A stretch of DNA of 64,000 bases from Polyodon spathula (Eukaryota > Chordata > Actinopteri > Acipenseriformes > Polyodontidae), in the NCBI RefSeq assembly GCF_017654505.1, contig NC_054545.1, positions 11,372,047 to 11,436,046 on the forward strand, in the 5' to 3' direction. Positions 1-10,267 of the stretch are shown here, one piece after another. Within the stretch, counting starts at the first letter, position 1; each line of letters opens with the position of its first letter. The notes under the pieces are model-generated. The model did no database searches, was not told the DNA's origin, and worked only from the letters and a program-made list of their open reading frames with translations. The position numbers and the translations under genes are program-made.

Positions 1-709
1 TAAATCCTAATTAGCACGCAGGGCTTTTGAAATAGGCGCCAAGTAAAACCCCGAATTTGTGTTGCCACATTTTCTTTTTTTTTTTTTTTTTTTTTTTTTT
101 AGTTGTGTTTTAATTTAAATTAGCAAGCGAGTGCTGGAGTAATCCCCCCTCCTTATAGAACGCGAGCAGTGTTACTTAATCCCAGGCCAGCGTTCTAATG
201 GAGGAGCAGCACGCGCTCCGGTTAATCGCAGCATTATTATCCGCCACGCGCCTCTAAATTGCGGTCTCTATTGTTGAGCTATGAGCACGGCAGCTGCAAA
301 TGTGGTTCACACAGCCTCCAAACAACAATGGAGCAGCTGTCCGCTATTCAGAGCAAGCATCTGTTCCGGGCTAACCCAGCCGTTAAACACTGGTCTTGTA
401 ACCATGCAAAATCAATGTCACATACAACACAGCACAAACAGCAGCAAATTATCTGGCTTCTTCAGCGTAGCAGGCCAGCAGAACAGTTTGGGTTCAATTG
501 CCCTTGAAAAAAGAGACATATTGTCTTGGTTAAAGAGGGGAATAACATGATAGTCGCTGTCCCAGAAGCTCAGCTGGTAAATACAGAATGCATGCAAGTT
601 TTGTTCAATTTAACACAAGCAAGCCTATTTTGGATGTAATACATGTGTGGTTGAAAAAGGACAGCAGTTGGCTGAACTAATGTCATTGTATTCTCTTTTG
701 AATTTCTAG
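1..709 (+). other. DLL4: DLL4 intron upstream of the first visible exon
   Basis: No DSL-domain coding sequence is seen here, so the DSL exon must lie upstream of base 1. Holds a T26 run (75-100) and then a CpG-containing, less A+T-rich block at about 110-400 with SOX-, RUNX- and E-box-like words, described under findings. The intron ends with a TTTCTAG acceptor at 703-709. Confidence 0.7.
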
Positions 710-770
710 CTATCTGTCTTGAGGGATGTAGCAAAAGCAATGGAAACTGTTCCAGCCCTGGAGAATGCGT
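710..770 (+). CDS. DLL4: DLL4 exon: EGF repeat 1
   Basis: 61 bp, the length I expect for the equivalent human exon. Reads [19 protein letters not shown] with one codon base supplied by the exon upstream. Acceptor TTTCTAG, donor GTAAGT. Ends after two bases of a Val codon. Confidence 0.93.
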
Positions 771-3700
771 GTAAGTGTGTTTTGTTAAACCTGCTAAATT
801 CTTGTTTTTATTTGACTGCAAGCTAATTCAAGGCTGGTCAGTATGCTGTGGGACATGTATTTAAAGACCATCATTTTTCAAATTAAAAAAAATACAATAC
901 TCCCATGAGTGGTTAGACTGAATGCAAAAGTGTGAAATGAGAATAAAAAACGGTGAAGTTCTGTTGATGCCCAGGTGTGTAACGTTGGTTGGTTTCTTCT
1001 CTCAGGTGTCGGGCAGGCTGGCAGGGCCAGTTCTGTGACGAGTGTGTCCGTCATCCAGGCTGTAAGCATGGCACATGTCAGTCATCCTGGCAGTGTACCT
1101 GTGATGAAGGCTGGGGAGGACTGTTCTGTGACCAGGGTAAGTCTAGCCAACTTATTACATGTTCTATATGGTTATTTTTTGGGCAGGTTGACTATAGTGT
1201 GTAACACCCAGCCCTGGAGAGTTCATTACTACTGTGTTTTGAACACACTCGGTAACTTTGCAGTTCTACCACCCATATCACCTTGCCTAATATAAACTTT
1301 GAGTACTGGTATAAATATGTAAATGAAATGTATCATTTATTTACATGGTTATGCCAACGTAACCATTAAGATGTTCAATAAGGATTTTCGACAAGTTGTT
1401 GTGCATGTTGGTTGTAACATGTCATCACACATTTAAAACTTGAAATAAATTAGGATCGTGCAAATTGGGGTTGGATAAAACAGTAGCTGTCATTGTAGTT
1501 GTTTTATTATGGTTGTATTTACTGCCCTATTGTAAATAAAACCAGTTAATACCAGAATCTCAACTTTCAAGCAAATGAAAAGCCTGTTTAAAAAAAAAAC
1601 ACTTGGTACCGTAAATAAATTTACCTTGACTTTCTGTGTGTTACACCATTTATTACCCTTTCAGGTACAGAGCTTCAATTCGCCACCTGCAAATAAAAAC
1701 AATGAAAGGTTGGAATAAAAGGATTTAATAGAAGTTTTTTTTTCTTCTCTCTTTTGTTTCCAGATCTTAACTACTGTACCCATCACAGGCCATGCTTGAA
1801 TGGTGCTACTTGTATGAACACTGGCCAGGGCAGCTACACCTGCACCTGCAGACCGGGCTACACAGGTGTGAACTGTGAACTGGAGGTGAGCGAGTGTGAC
1901 AGCAACCCTTGCAGGAACGGTGGGAGCTGCACGGTAAGAGACTGTCCTCCAGCAGATGTCTCAGCATAGAACAGCAGGGTTTTAGCTTATGATATAGCAA
2001 ACTGTAAAATCTGGAAGCAGGTTTTCTGTCGCAGGGTGGAAGAAGTGTATACATAACATATTTTTAGAGCAATATGAAAGGGTACATAAGGACCTTTTTA
2101 TTTTATTGCATTTTGGGTTTTTTTAATATATTTTGACCACTTTTTTAAACTTTGCATTCCCTGCCTGAAGACGGCTTCCCATGTACCCGCACGGACAGAA
2201 CTACATTACAAAATGTAAAAAATAAAAAAATAAATAAATAAAACGATACACACAGCTTACTTAAACAGTCGTAGCAAAACATGGGAACATGTAATACAAT
2301 AAAATAAAAATGTCCTTATGTACCATTTAAATAAGAGCTGGTGTATACAGTGAACATATGAGGTTGTTCAAAGTTGAGATGTTAATTCATTTAATTGAGG
2401 TAAATATTAAACAGTGTTCTCCTTTGTTCCCCTAGGATCTTGAAAATGGTTACAAATGTACTTGCCCTCAAGGGTTTGAGGGATCTCACTGTGAACACAG
2501 CTCCTTAACCTGTGCCGGTTCTCCTTGTTTTAACCACGGTATCTGCTCTGAAAAAGACCACGGAAGAAGCTATATTTGCAATTGCCCTCGTGGCTTCACT
2601 GGTTTAAACTGTGAGAAGAAAGAGGACAAGTGCACCAGCAACCCCTGTGCAAACGGTAGGCTCCCAATATCTCTACCTGGTTTATAGCACATGTTTGTAC
2701 GTCATTTCCATCTCACATGCACTTAGCTCCAACCCAGAATGCAAGAAGGTTTCATCAGTTCATTGAGTCTGTGTAATTTCCACATCATCAGTGTACAATG
2801 TGCAATACAAACCATAATTTCGAATCACCAATGGGATTGAGTAAACGGTTTTAAGTAGATTGCTGGTCCTTACAGAGTGGGCTGAGTTTTTATTATCTGC
2901 CAGACAATGACTAGGTTAACTATTTCATGTGTAAATGAATCCCCTCAATCTAGATTAATAGTTTGAGTAACTAGGGAGTGTGTAAATGTGTACACTGTGG
3001 GGTTTTACATAATATTTGTAAGTGTAAATGTTATTTTTTTATGGCATGTGACCTTCCCACAGCCCCTTTAAAAGCGGAATGGTTTTCACACGTTTCTTGT
3101 TTGTTTTCGTTTTTAAGGTGGACAGTGTGTTGACCTTGGCCACAGCAGGAATTGTCGTTGCCGCCCTGGGTTCACCGGCCAGCGGTGTGAGATCAACATC
3201 AACGAGTGTGCGAGTAAACCCTGCAGCAACGGAGGCACTTGCATTGACCACATCAATGACTACACATGCAGGTGTGCCCCTGGCTATGGTGGCAGAAACT
3301 GTGAGATCAAGACAAGAGACGAATGTGCTTCCGACACATGTAGCAATGGGGGGACCTGTCTGAGTAGCGCCTATGGCAGCAGCTTTTATTGCAATTGTCC
3401 AATCGGCTTCACAGGTAACCGCTGTGAATTGTACACTGTGTCTGTGCCCGACTCCAGAGATCAGACCTTTCCCTGGGTGGCGATTTCATTGGCTGTGGGT
3501 CTGGTTGCCCTGCTAATGTTGCTCTGCATCATTGTGGTCGTCCTGAGGCACATACGGAGACAGAGGGACTTAGAGGAACAGGACTTGGAGACCATGAACA
3601 ACTTGTCGGATTTCCAGAAAGACAACTTGATCCCAGCATCGCAGTTGAAAAACACCAACAAAAAAGTGGACCTGGAAGTGGACTGTGCAGTCGAAAAATT

Positions 3701-5051
3701 GAACTATAAACACAAAAACTATCACTTGGACTACAATTTAGTTAAAGACTTCAAAGACGATGTGTCACAAGAGGATAAATGTCATAATTGTGACAAATTG
3801 TGTCCGGAAGAAAAGATACCGTTAAGAATGCACAGGTAAGAATTGAGTTTCTGTGGTATGTTCGGCAGTTGCAGTAGCAATAGTATGCTTTTTATTTGAA
3901 TTAGTTCTATTGTAGACTTATTTTTACTCCCAGTCTCTGGTGACTATGTTGGAGAGGAAAAGAGCGTCATTAATATTGTCTGAGAGAGGCTTGGTTGAGA
4001 AACACACCAGCATGTGTGTTTGACCTGGCCAGCCCTTGACAGACGCTAGGAAAGAACTTCTTCTCCTGTCTAGGGGTCGCTAGAGACCAGCAGGAATATG
4101 TGCCAACACTCAACCTGTTATCTAGGAACATACATAAAAGAACGGCACTGAGAGCCATTCTGGGTTTTACTGGGAGATTACTGGGACCCATCTCAGTCTT
4201 GTGGCTTGCCTAATTTGATGTTCGACAAAGTTCACAGCAAAACCTGAAAGAGCTCAATGCAATTATTTGCATCCCAGTTACGAGAAGATTGCTGATTGAT
4301 TTACTTGAGCAGATTTAGTATTTATGAAAATGAAAATGTTTGGTATGTCTGTGTTTTGTAAAATGAAAACCCAGAGGGACCAATTTCTAAAGCTTTATTT
4401 ATTTATTAATTAATTAATTTATTTATTTATTGTAACATTTTTATGACAACAGTGGCAACATTTTTATTTGCTTCAAAATCAGACCCTTTTCTGGTCAAAT
4501 GTGACAATACCACATGATATCACAGGCAATGTCTAATGTTTTAACCAATGTCTTTAACAATTCAAATACAATTGAGGTGTTTGCTTTATGTCTCAAGTGG
4601 ACTTCGGCTATTGTTTTGCAAGTGGTCTAAAGTTTCTTTGTGATCTGTGTCCCCAGTGAAAAGCCGGAGTGTAGGATATCAACGATATGCTCCCCAAGGG
4701 ATTCCATGTACCAGTCTGTGTTTGTAATAGCAGAGGAGAGGAACGAGTGTGTCATAGCAACTGAGGTAAATTATTCCCACTTGATTTCTTGATTTGAATT
4801 ACTGGATCCTATTCACAAAACTTCACTCACACTTTATATAGACTGTTCTGTTTTTAAAGTAAATTATGATTAATTAATAAGGTTTGGTTTGAGGTTAAAA
4901 TCGTTTATGGTCTATTTCAAAAGATGGTTTGTTTGTTTGTTTTTAAACCCTACATTTACAAAACGTTATTTAGGTGTGATGTTTTGTGAACTAGTCATTT
5001 ATTTATTGTTTTCCACATTGTTTTGTGTTTTATTTGAATATTATATATATA

Positions 5052-5124
<73 letters not shown>

Positions 5125-5528
5125 TTACTATTTTTCAAACAATAAGAATAAGTTGAATTTTTTGGTTCAATGTATTTTCTATTTGTGTTTTTAAGCAGCC
5201 TTCGATTTAATCAGTCCACATCCATAATTTATTCTAAACAGTTGTTTTCTTCAAACCAAAAACCAAACCACACATTTTGCATACTTATGTACAAAAACGT
5301 TTCAATGTTTGTTGAAAACTTGAAGTTTTTGAATTCTAGTGTTTTCTCTAACAGTCCCATACCAATAAAATGCTAAAAGTGGGCATTGGCATATCATATT
5401 TTTTTTTAAAGCATATATTTTCTGAAACTCACACATTCATAACAATATTCCATGGATTGAAATATAATGTAAAAGTAGTTTTCATTTACTTTTATAATAA
5501 CAGTTTATTTTTCTCCCTACAGGTTTAA
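710..5528 (+). CDS. DLL4: Delta-like 4 Notch ligand, 3' part (7 coding exons, 470 residues visible)
   Basis: Type I membrane ligand that activates Notch receptors on neighbouring cells; in vertebrates it drives arterial and tip-cell decisions in endothelium. Coding exons join as 710-770, 1006-1136, 1764-1933, 2436-2655, 3118-3835, 4657-4765 and 5523-5528, with frame kept across every junction. Visible order: eight EGF repeats (about residues 1-305), one transmembrane helix (about 313-335, starting [16 protein letters not shown]), then a cytoplasmic tail ending ATEV, a PDZ ligand. The tail has the DLL4-type signature ETMNNL ... KNTNKK. The signal peptide, MNNL and DSL domains are missing because their exons lie left of the window. 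The eight-EGF count and the segments [11 protein letters not shown] and WGGLFC match DLL4 better than DLL1. The identity is a family judgement from remembered vertebrate sequences; CHAC1 and INO80 next door support it through conserved synteny. Confidence 0.95.
1006..1136 (+). CDS. DLL4: DLL4 exon: end of EGF 1 and EGF 2
   Basis: 131 bp. Encodes [13 protein letters not shown] and then [20 protein letters not shown], typical of the second EGF repeat of Delta ligands. Acceptor CTCTCAG, donor GTAAGT; ends after one base of an Asp codon. Confidence 0.95.
1764..1933 (+). CDS. DLL4: DLL4 exon: EGF 3 and start of EGF 4
   Basis: 170 bp. Encodes [17 protein letters not shown] and [16 protein letters not shown], then [13 protein letters not shown]. 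Acceptor TTTCCAG, donor GTAAGA, ends on a whole codon. Confidence 0.95.
2079..2324. mobile_element. Short palindromic MITE-like element in a DLL4 intron
   Basis: The left arm at 2081-2108 is repeated in inverted orientation at 2297-2324 with one mismatch (shared core GGTACATAAGGAC, then an A/T-rich tail). About 190 bp lies between the arms and has no ORF. The layout fits a non-autonomous DNA transposon. I cannot name the family and target-site duplications are unclear. Confidence 0.6.
2436..2655 (+). CDS. DLL4: DLL4 exon: end of EGF 4, EGF 5, start of EGF 6
   Basis: 220 bp. Encodes [19 protein letters not shown], then [12 protein letters not shown] and CTSNPCANG. Acceptor CCCCTAG, donor GTAGGC; ends after one base of a Gly codon. 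Confidence 0.94.
3118..3835 (+). CDS. DLL4: DLL4 exon: EGF 6-8, transmembrane helix, most of the cytoplasmic tail
   Basis: 718 bp, the largest coding exon seen. Covers the rest of EGF 6, EGF 7 ([16 protein letters not shown]), EGF 8 ([10 protein letters not shown]), a short juxtamembrane stretch, a hydrophobic helix from about 3468 to 3540 followed by the stop-transfer run RHIRRQR, then the tail with METMNNL-like and LKNTNKK segments. Acceptor TTTTTAAG, donor GTAAGA; ends after two bases of a Ser codon. Confidence 0.96.
4657..4765 (+). CDS. DLL4: DLL4 exon: C-terminal tail up to IATE
   Basis: 109 bp. Encodes [20 protein letters not shown] and a final Glu. Acceptor TGTCCCCAG, donor GTAAAT directly after GAG. 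Reading through the donor would add V-N-Y-S-H-L-I-S and stop at 4790-4792. Confidence 0.94.
5042..5121. repeat. (AT)n microsatellite in the last DLL4 intron
   Basis: About 80 bp of nearly pure AT dinucleotide with one early phase slip. Confidence 0.95.
5523..5528 (+). CDS. DLL4: DLL4 last coding exon: one Val codon and the stop
   Basis: After the acceptor CTCCCTACAG at 5513-5522 the exon opens GTT TAA, which completes the C-terminal ATEV and ends translation. Human DLL4 and DLL1 place the last intron at the same point, which supports this call although only six coding bases are involved. Confidence 0.88.
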   Translation, partial: V

Positions 5529-6163
5529 ATCTAGTAAAACAGTAATACACCTCAAACGAAAAGGAGGAAATATCTTCTGCACTGTTTACAAAAAAGACAC
5601 ACTGAGACTGAGAATTATTTAAATGCAAATCGCTGCTCTTAAAAACTATTGAGAACTGGATAGAGCTAATGACTGATTGCTCCGGAAATGCAATATTACT
5701 TTTAATAAGTGTTAGAATGTATCTGCAACGTAGGGCTGAGGCATATCATGGACATTTTATATTGGGTCTGTATTCCCTAATGTACAAAAAAAAAAAAACC
5801 CTGTAGATTTGTGTAAAAATATAAGCAGGAGAAAAGGGTCCCTCTGAACTGTCCCACCTTGTCATAAAGAGACATCCAAGGAAAACAATGGAAGCTGGAA
5901 GCTTTGTGCTATGCAAGATCTAGGCAAAGGGTCGGTTTGGAAAGAAAGAAAAACCCTCGCGACAAGATGTGGAAGTTTTAAAATATTTCAGGAGAATGCC
6001 AGGGACTGGTGACGTCATACTCGTGAAATGTCATGATTTGAAACTCACTGAAGATTGTACGCAGTCCAAATCCCTAAGCCTTAAAATTGTTTCAAAAGAC
6101 TTCATGATTTATTTTCCATGTTTTCTTGGATCCTTTGCACTACTGATGTTTGTAAATCAAAAG

Positions 6164-6165
<2 letters not shown>

Positions 6166-6226
<61 letters not shown>
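6166..6226. repeat. (AT)n microsatellite in the probable DLL4 3' UTR
   Basis: About 60 bp of pure AT dinucleotide. Confidence 0.95.
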
Positions 6227-6230
<4 letters not shown>

Positions 6231-6340
6231 TTTGTTGTTGTTGGAAAAGGTGGGACTTCTGTCTGTACATCAAGCAGTGCCAGCACAGTTCCAGATGAGT
6301 AAATGCAATTCCTTTCTTAATAATATGCAACACTGCCCAT

Positions 6341-6346
6341 ATTAAA
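6341..6346 (+). terminator. Candidate DLL4 poly(A) signal (ATTAAA)
   Basis: Most common variant of the hexamer, about 810 bases after the stop. The downstream sequence is only modestly G/T-rich. Confidence 0.3.
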
Positions 6347-6588
6347 AGAACTGACTATCAAACCATGGACTGCCTATAATTAGTGTTGAAATTATGGAAC
6401 CAATAATGTTATTTAAGATTGGTATTTCACTAGCTAATTTAATACAAATATGAAGCTCTGATCTTTCTATGTTTTATAAGATTATTTTGTATATAATGTA
6501 TATTTATAAGAAAAACAAGGTCTGAAGTGTAAATGTTATTTCTTCATTTCTTCACACTGTTTTTAATTTGATGTCAACAAAAATTAGA

Positions 6589-6624
<36 letters not shown>
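6589..6624. repeat. Poly(T) run with one C
   Basis: 12 T, a C, then 23 T. May mark a reverse-strand retroelement tail; no element body was recognised. Confidence 0.8.
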
Positions 6625-6625
<1 letters not shown>

Positions 6626-7072
6626 AACAATGAATGCATTCCTGGTACACTGATGTTTGCTGGTTTCATTCATCTACTCCATGCTAGATGCTGCTTGTTA
6701 GTAACAACATTGGACTAGCTAGCAGTAAAATTAATATTTTTAGAGAAAGTAAATTAATTGCAATTGTAAAACGTGCACATTTTCTTTAAAGGAAAGAGGA
6801 AAACCTGCTCTTCCGAATTACAACCCTTGAACTGGGAAGTAAAATAAATGTACTTACCTGTGAGGTCCCAGACATCAAATCCAGGTGGCTGGAAAACCAT
6901 TCTTAACATTGGATTACCCAGTTTGATCTTAAAACTAACAGTACAACAATATACATAAACTGCTTTGTTTTGCATATATAAAAGCTATACAAAAGAAAAT
7001 TGTTTTCATCAAATGTCCATTCAATTTCAAAACGATTGGCTTGATTCCTAGAAATAATGCCTTACACACACA

Positions 7073-7190
<118 letters not shown>

Positions 7191-8530
7191 TCCAGTTTAC
7201 TGAGTACAAAATTAGCTTGAAATACTAATGCGTTACCCCGGCTACCGAAACCCTTAAGCTGGAATTCTGAAACAAAAACAAGCAAAGAACAGATGCTCCA
7301 CGATCAGGCACAACACTGTGTTAAAAAACAACATATGCCTTCCTTCTTAGTGAGCACAAACTGGTGACCAGTGTCCAAATAACATAGCACACACATACAC
7401 ACACAAACTCACACGCTTTCATTAAGGGCAAAAGCTAAATCACTGTGAAACATTCTCCAGAACCTAACAAAGCAACGAATAACTCTCAAAAACAGATCTT
7501 CAACACAGGCACAGAGAGACTAGAAGCAGTACTTGGGCCTCTGTTTTTTTGTAAAAACAATCTTCATATTTCAATCTAAATGTTGTCCTTTTGATCCAAA
7601 TAAAAATGTGGTTGGTAAAACACCTTGTGATATTGCATGATCCACAATATTATTCACAATTTAAAATTTGTTCTAAAATAATAATAAAAAAGACTTAAAC
7701 TCTCGGAGAACAAAACTACATTTAAAAAGACAGTTACAGTAAGTGCGAGACTAGACATTAATCAAATCATTCTACACTATTTACTTTCCAGATTTTCACC
7801 TTGAAATATATACAACCTTGTTGCTATGTACAGTATAATCAATGGTGTCCCAGTTCCTTTGGAGGTTAGTGTATAAACTGTTTATATGTAAATATCAGAA
7901 TGCACACTTTGGTAGACTGCATTGTCTGTATAAATATTAAACCTAAATCAGCATGCTGCATATACTGTATCTTCAAGTCAATTTAGCCTTTTCTGGGTCA
8001 GTTGTTTTTTTAAAGTCTACTGAGCTGGTAACAGACGCATGTTTACAATTCCAGACGCATTGCTGACAAAACAGCTTTTGCAGCAGTTCATTTTTCTGAC
8101 TTTATGTTTTGTCTTGAATCTGAAGTAAAGCTGTAGCAACAAACTAGACAAACCTTTCGGCTAATGCTTTTACAAGTGTTGTATAGTAGAAAAAAAAAAA
8201 ACTGAATCAATATTTTGTTTTATGTAACTTAAAAAGAAAATGATATGAATGTATATTTTTATTTATCCAAATAGATTGCTTGGTGTACCGGTACTGTGCA
8301 AAATCATGCATTAAAAAAGCATTGAAATAAAACCAGACATCATGATGAAAAAGGCTGACAACAGTGATAAGTTCCTTAAATGGACCAACAGCACATCTCC
8401 AGTTTAAGCCATTTAAACACACAAGTCTTTGGTAACTTGAGAAGGCATTTTCTTATGACGGTTTAGTTCAATTCAAACACGTTATATCATGTGTAATGCT
8501 TTATTTGGATCTGGACACTGTATACGGAAG

Positions 8531-8831
8531 CATTCATAACACCTTCATGAAGGTTACATAACACTATAATTACGTGTGTAATCCTTCAGAATAAATTTGA
8601 CTACCAACATAATATGATGTCATAAAACATTTTTACTAATGTAAAGTACTATGTCAAAGTGCACTATATTGTAAATTAGTAAATTATTTAAACATATAAT
8701 TTTTGCAACATTATTGTTACGTGATGTTATGACAACACACTTGACAACAATATTATGAATACCTATTGTGCCAGTGATTATGAAGGAATATGCACATAGT
8801 GTTATGTAACCTTTATGAAGTTATGGGTATG
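8531..8831. mobile_element. Palindromic MITE-like element
   Basis: The left arm at about 8531-8568 (core GGTTACATAACACTAT) recurs inverted at about 8795-8831 (core ATAGTGTTATGTAACC) with a few mismatches and one small gap. The interior holds further short palindromes and no ORF. Fits a non-autonomous DNA transposon; family not assigned. Confidence 0.55.
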
Positions 8832-9241
8832 CTGAGTTCAATGCAGTACAGGGTTAAGTTTCTACATGCTTGAAGCATTGTTGTAAGCCACACACAAGAG
8901 TACAGTATGTTAGAGACCTAAAATATTTGCTTATAATCCATCTGAAACATGATGTTCACTTCATTCTCAACGCCAGTGTTTGGAATTACTGTAAGTGCAT
9001 CCATTGATAAGGAATGCACTACAACAACATCTAGTTTGTCTTTAAATGATTTCCTCTGATATTCCAGCCAAAGCATTTGTTATCACTGCAATCAGTCATC
9101 TGCTAAAACCTTTGAGTTGCAACCTGCTATAACCATCCTCTTCTCCCCAACACCCCCACGTGTGTTTTCCCATCTAGAACCTTCTCTGGGCTCTAGGTTT
9201 CACTCAAATAGCCACGCATTTTCATTGTGTTGTAATCACAG

Positions 9242-9283
9242 CTTCCTGTTTGTTACCAAGTGACATCATTTCCGCTTTCCTGT
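9242..9283. promoter_or_regulatory. Candidate enhancer core: FOX:ETS composite plus two ETS words
   Basis: On the minus strand 9242-9251 reads AAACAGGAAG, matching the FOX:ETS composite described for endothelial enhancers. ETS-core words follow at 9268-9273 and 9276-9283. It lies about 3.7 kb past the DLL4 stop. The link to DLL4 is inference. Confidence 0.3.
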
Positions 9284-10244
9284 CTGATTAAAGCCCAGAA
9301 CAGACTGACTAAATGTTTTTCTCACGCATCACTTTTTAAGGAAAGGCCACTACAGTAAATGCTTTTGTTTTCTCAGGAAAATCACCTCACCAGGGTTCCT
9401 GCACAATAACATTTGTATCAAAATCTGTGTTATGGTGCCACCACTAAACTAACAGTAGGAAAAAGACTCTCAGGAAAGGTTGTGTTGTATTGTAGGCCAC
9501 CATGAAATTGACAGAACCAAAACTAGTACTAGGTAAGTAATTTGGCGCCAAGAGCCAAATTCAGCAGCCATGCTCTCTATTTTTTTACATTTTTTTATTG
9601 TGTTTATTTTTGAACAGTTTATACTGTATGGGGGGGCTGTTCACTTTCACTTTAAGAAAAACATAATATGAGGCCTTTGATTATGAAAAAAGTAAGCTGG
9701 AAACTAAGTTAATTTTAGCAGCATTTAGCGAACTAAGGTAATTTTTGCAAACTTTTCTTCAGTTTTTTATATGGTTAGGTAATGCATGATTCAAGATTGA
9801 GCTAATAGTTCAATTTTATAAGGTAGACCTGTTTAATATCTTTATAATGCACCCTTTCAAAAAGGATGAAACATTGTATTTGACAGCCAGTCCTGCGTCA
9901 AATCCTGTCTGTCTTTGAACTGCTGTGCATAAAAATGGATTAGACCCGCAGGACCCCCTTTGATATTGGCAGATGCCCGTTTGAGAGTAAAAGAAGCAGA
10001 AGATGGCATTATTTATGTACACTTCTACACCCAGACGACAACAACACACAACATATACACAGACATAATTACTGTACACAGTCACACAGATAAACTAAGG
10101 ACTGACATTGTGTCGTCCAATTCTGACCTATCAGAGCAATACAAGTAGACTGGTAACTTACCCTTCTATTGAATTTGATTCATTCACATTCCTCCGCCTC
10201 CCCCAACTCCTCCTTGTAGCCACCCCTTGGTACTATCTGTCATT

Positions 10245-10267
10245 GGGGGGGGGGGGGGGGGGGGGGG
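10245..10267. repeat. G23 homopolymer
   Basis: Uninterrupted run of 23 G on + , able to form G-quadruplexes; a C-rich stretch lies just upstream. Confidence 0.95.

Larger units (their letters stand above)
5529..6363 (+). other. DLL4: Probable DLL4 3' UTR
   Basis: Noncoding sequence after the stop, with a 60-bp (AT)n tract inside. The first reasonable poly(A) signal is the variant ATTAAA at 6341-6346. No AATAAA was found between the stop and 6600, so the 3' end is uncertain and could lie further right. Confidence 0.4.

Noticed and set aside
1..709. DSL-domain exon of DLL4
   Set aside because: No Cys-rich DSL reading frame in any frame; the exon must lie left of the window.
5041..5121. ORFs of alternating Ile-Tyr over AT repeats (also near 6170, 14830, 15115, 16690 and 17550)
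   Set aside because: Products of translating (AT)n microsatellites; no start context, domain or splice support.
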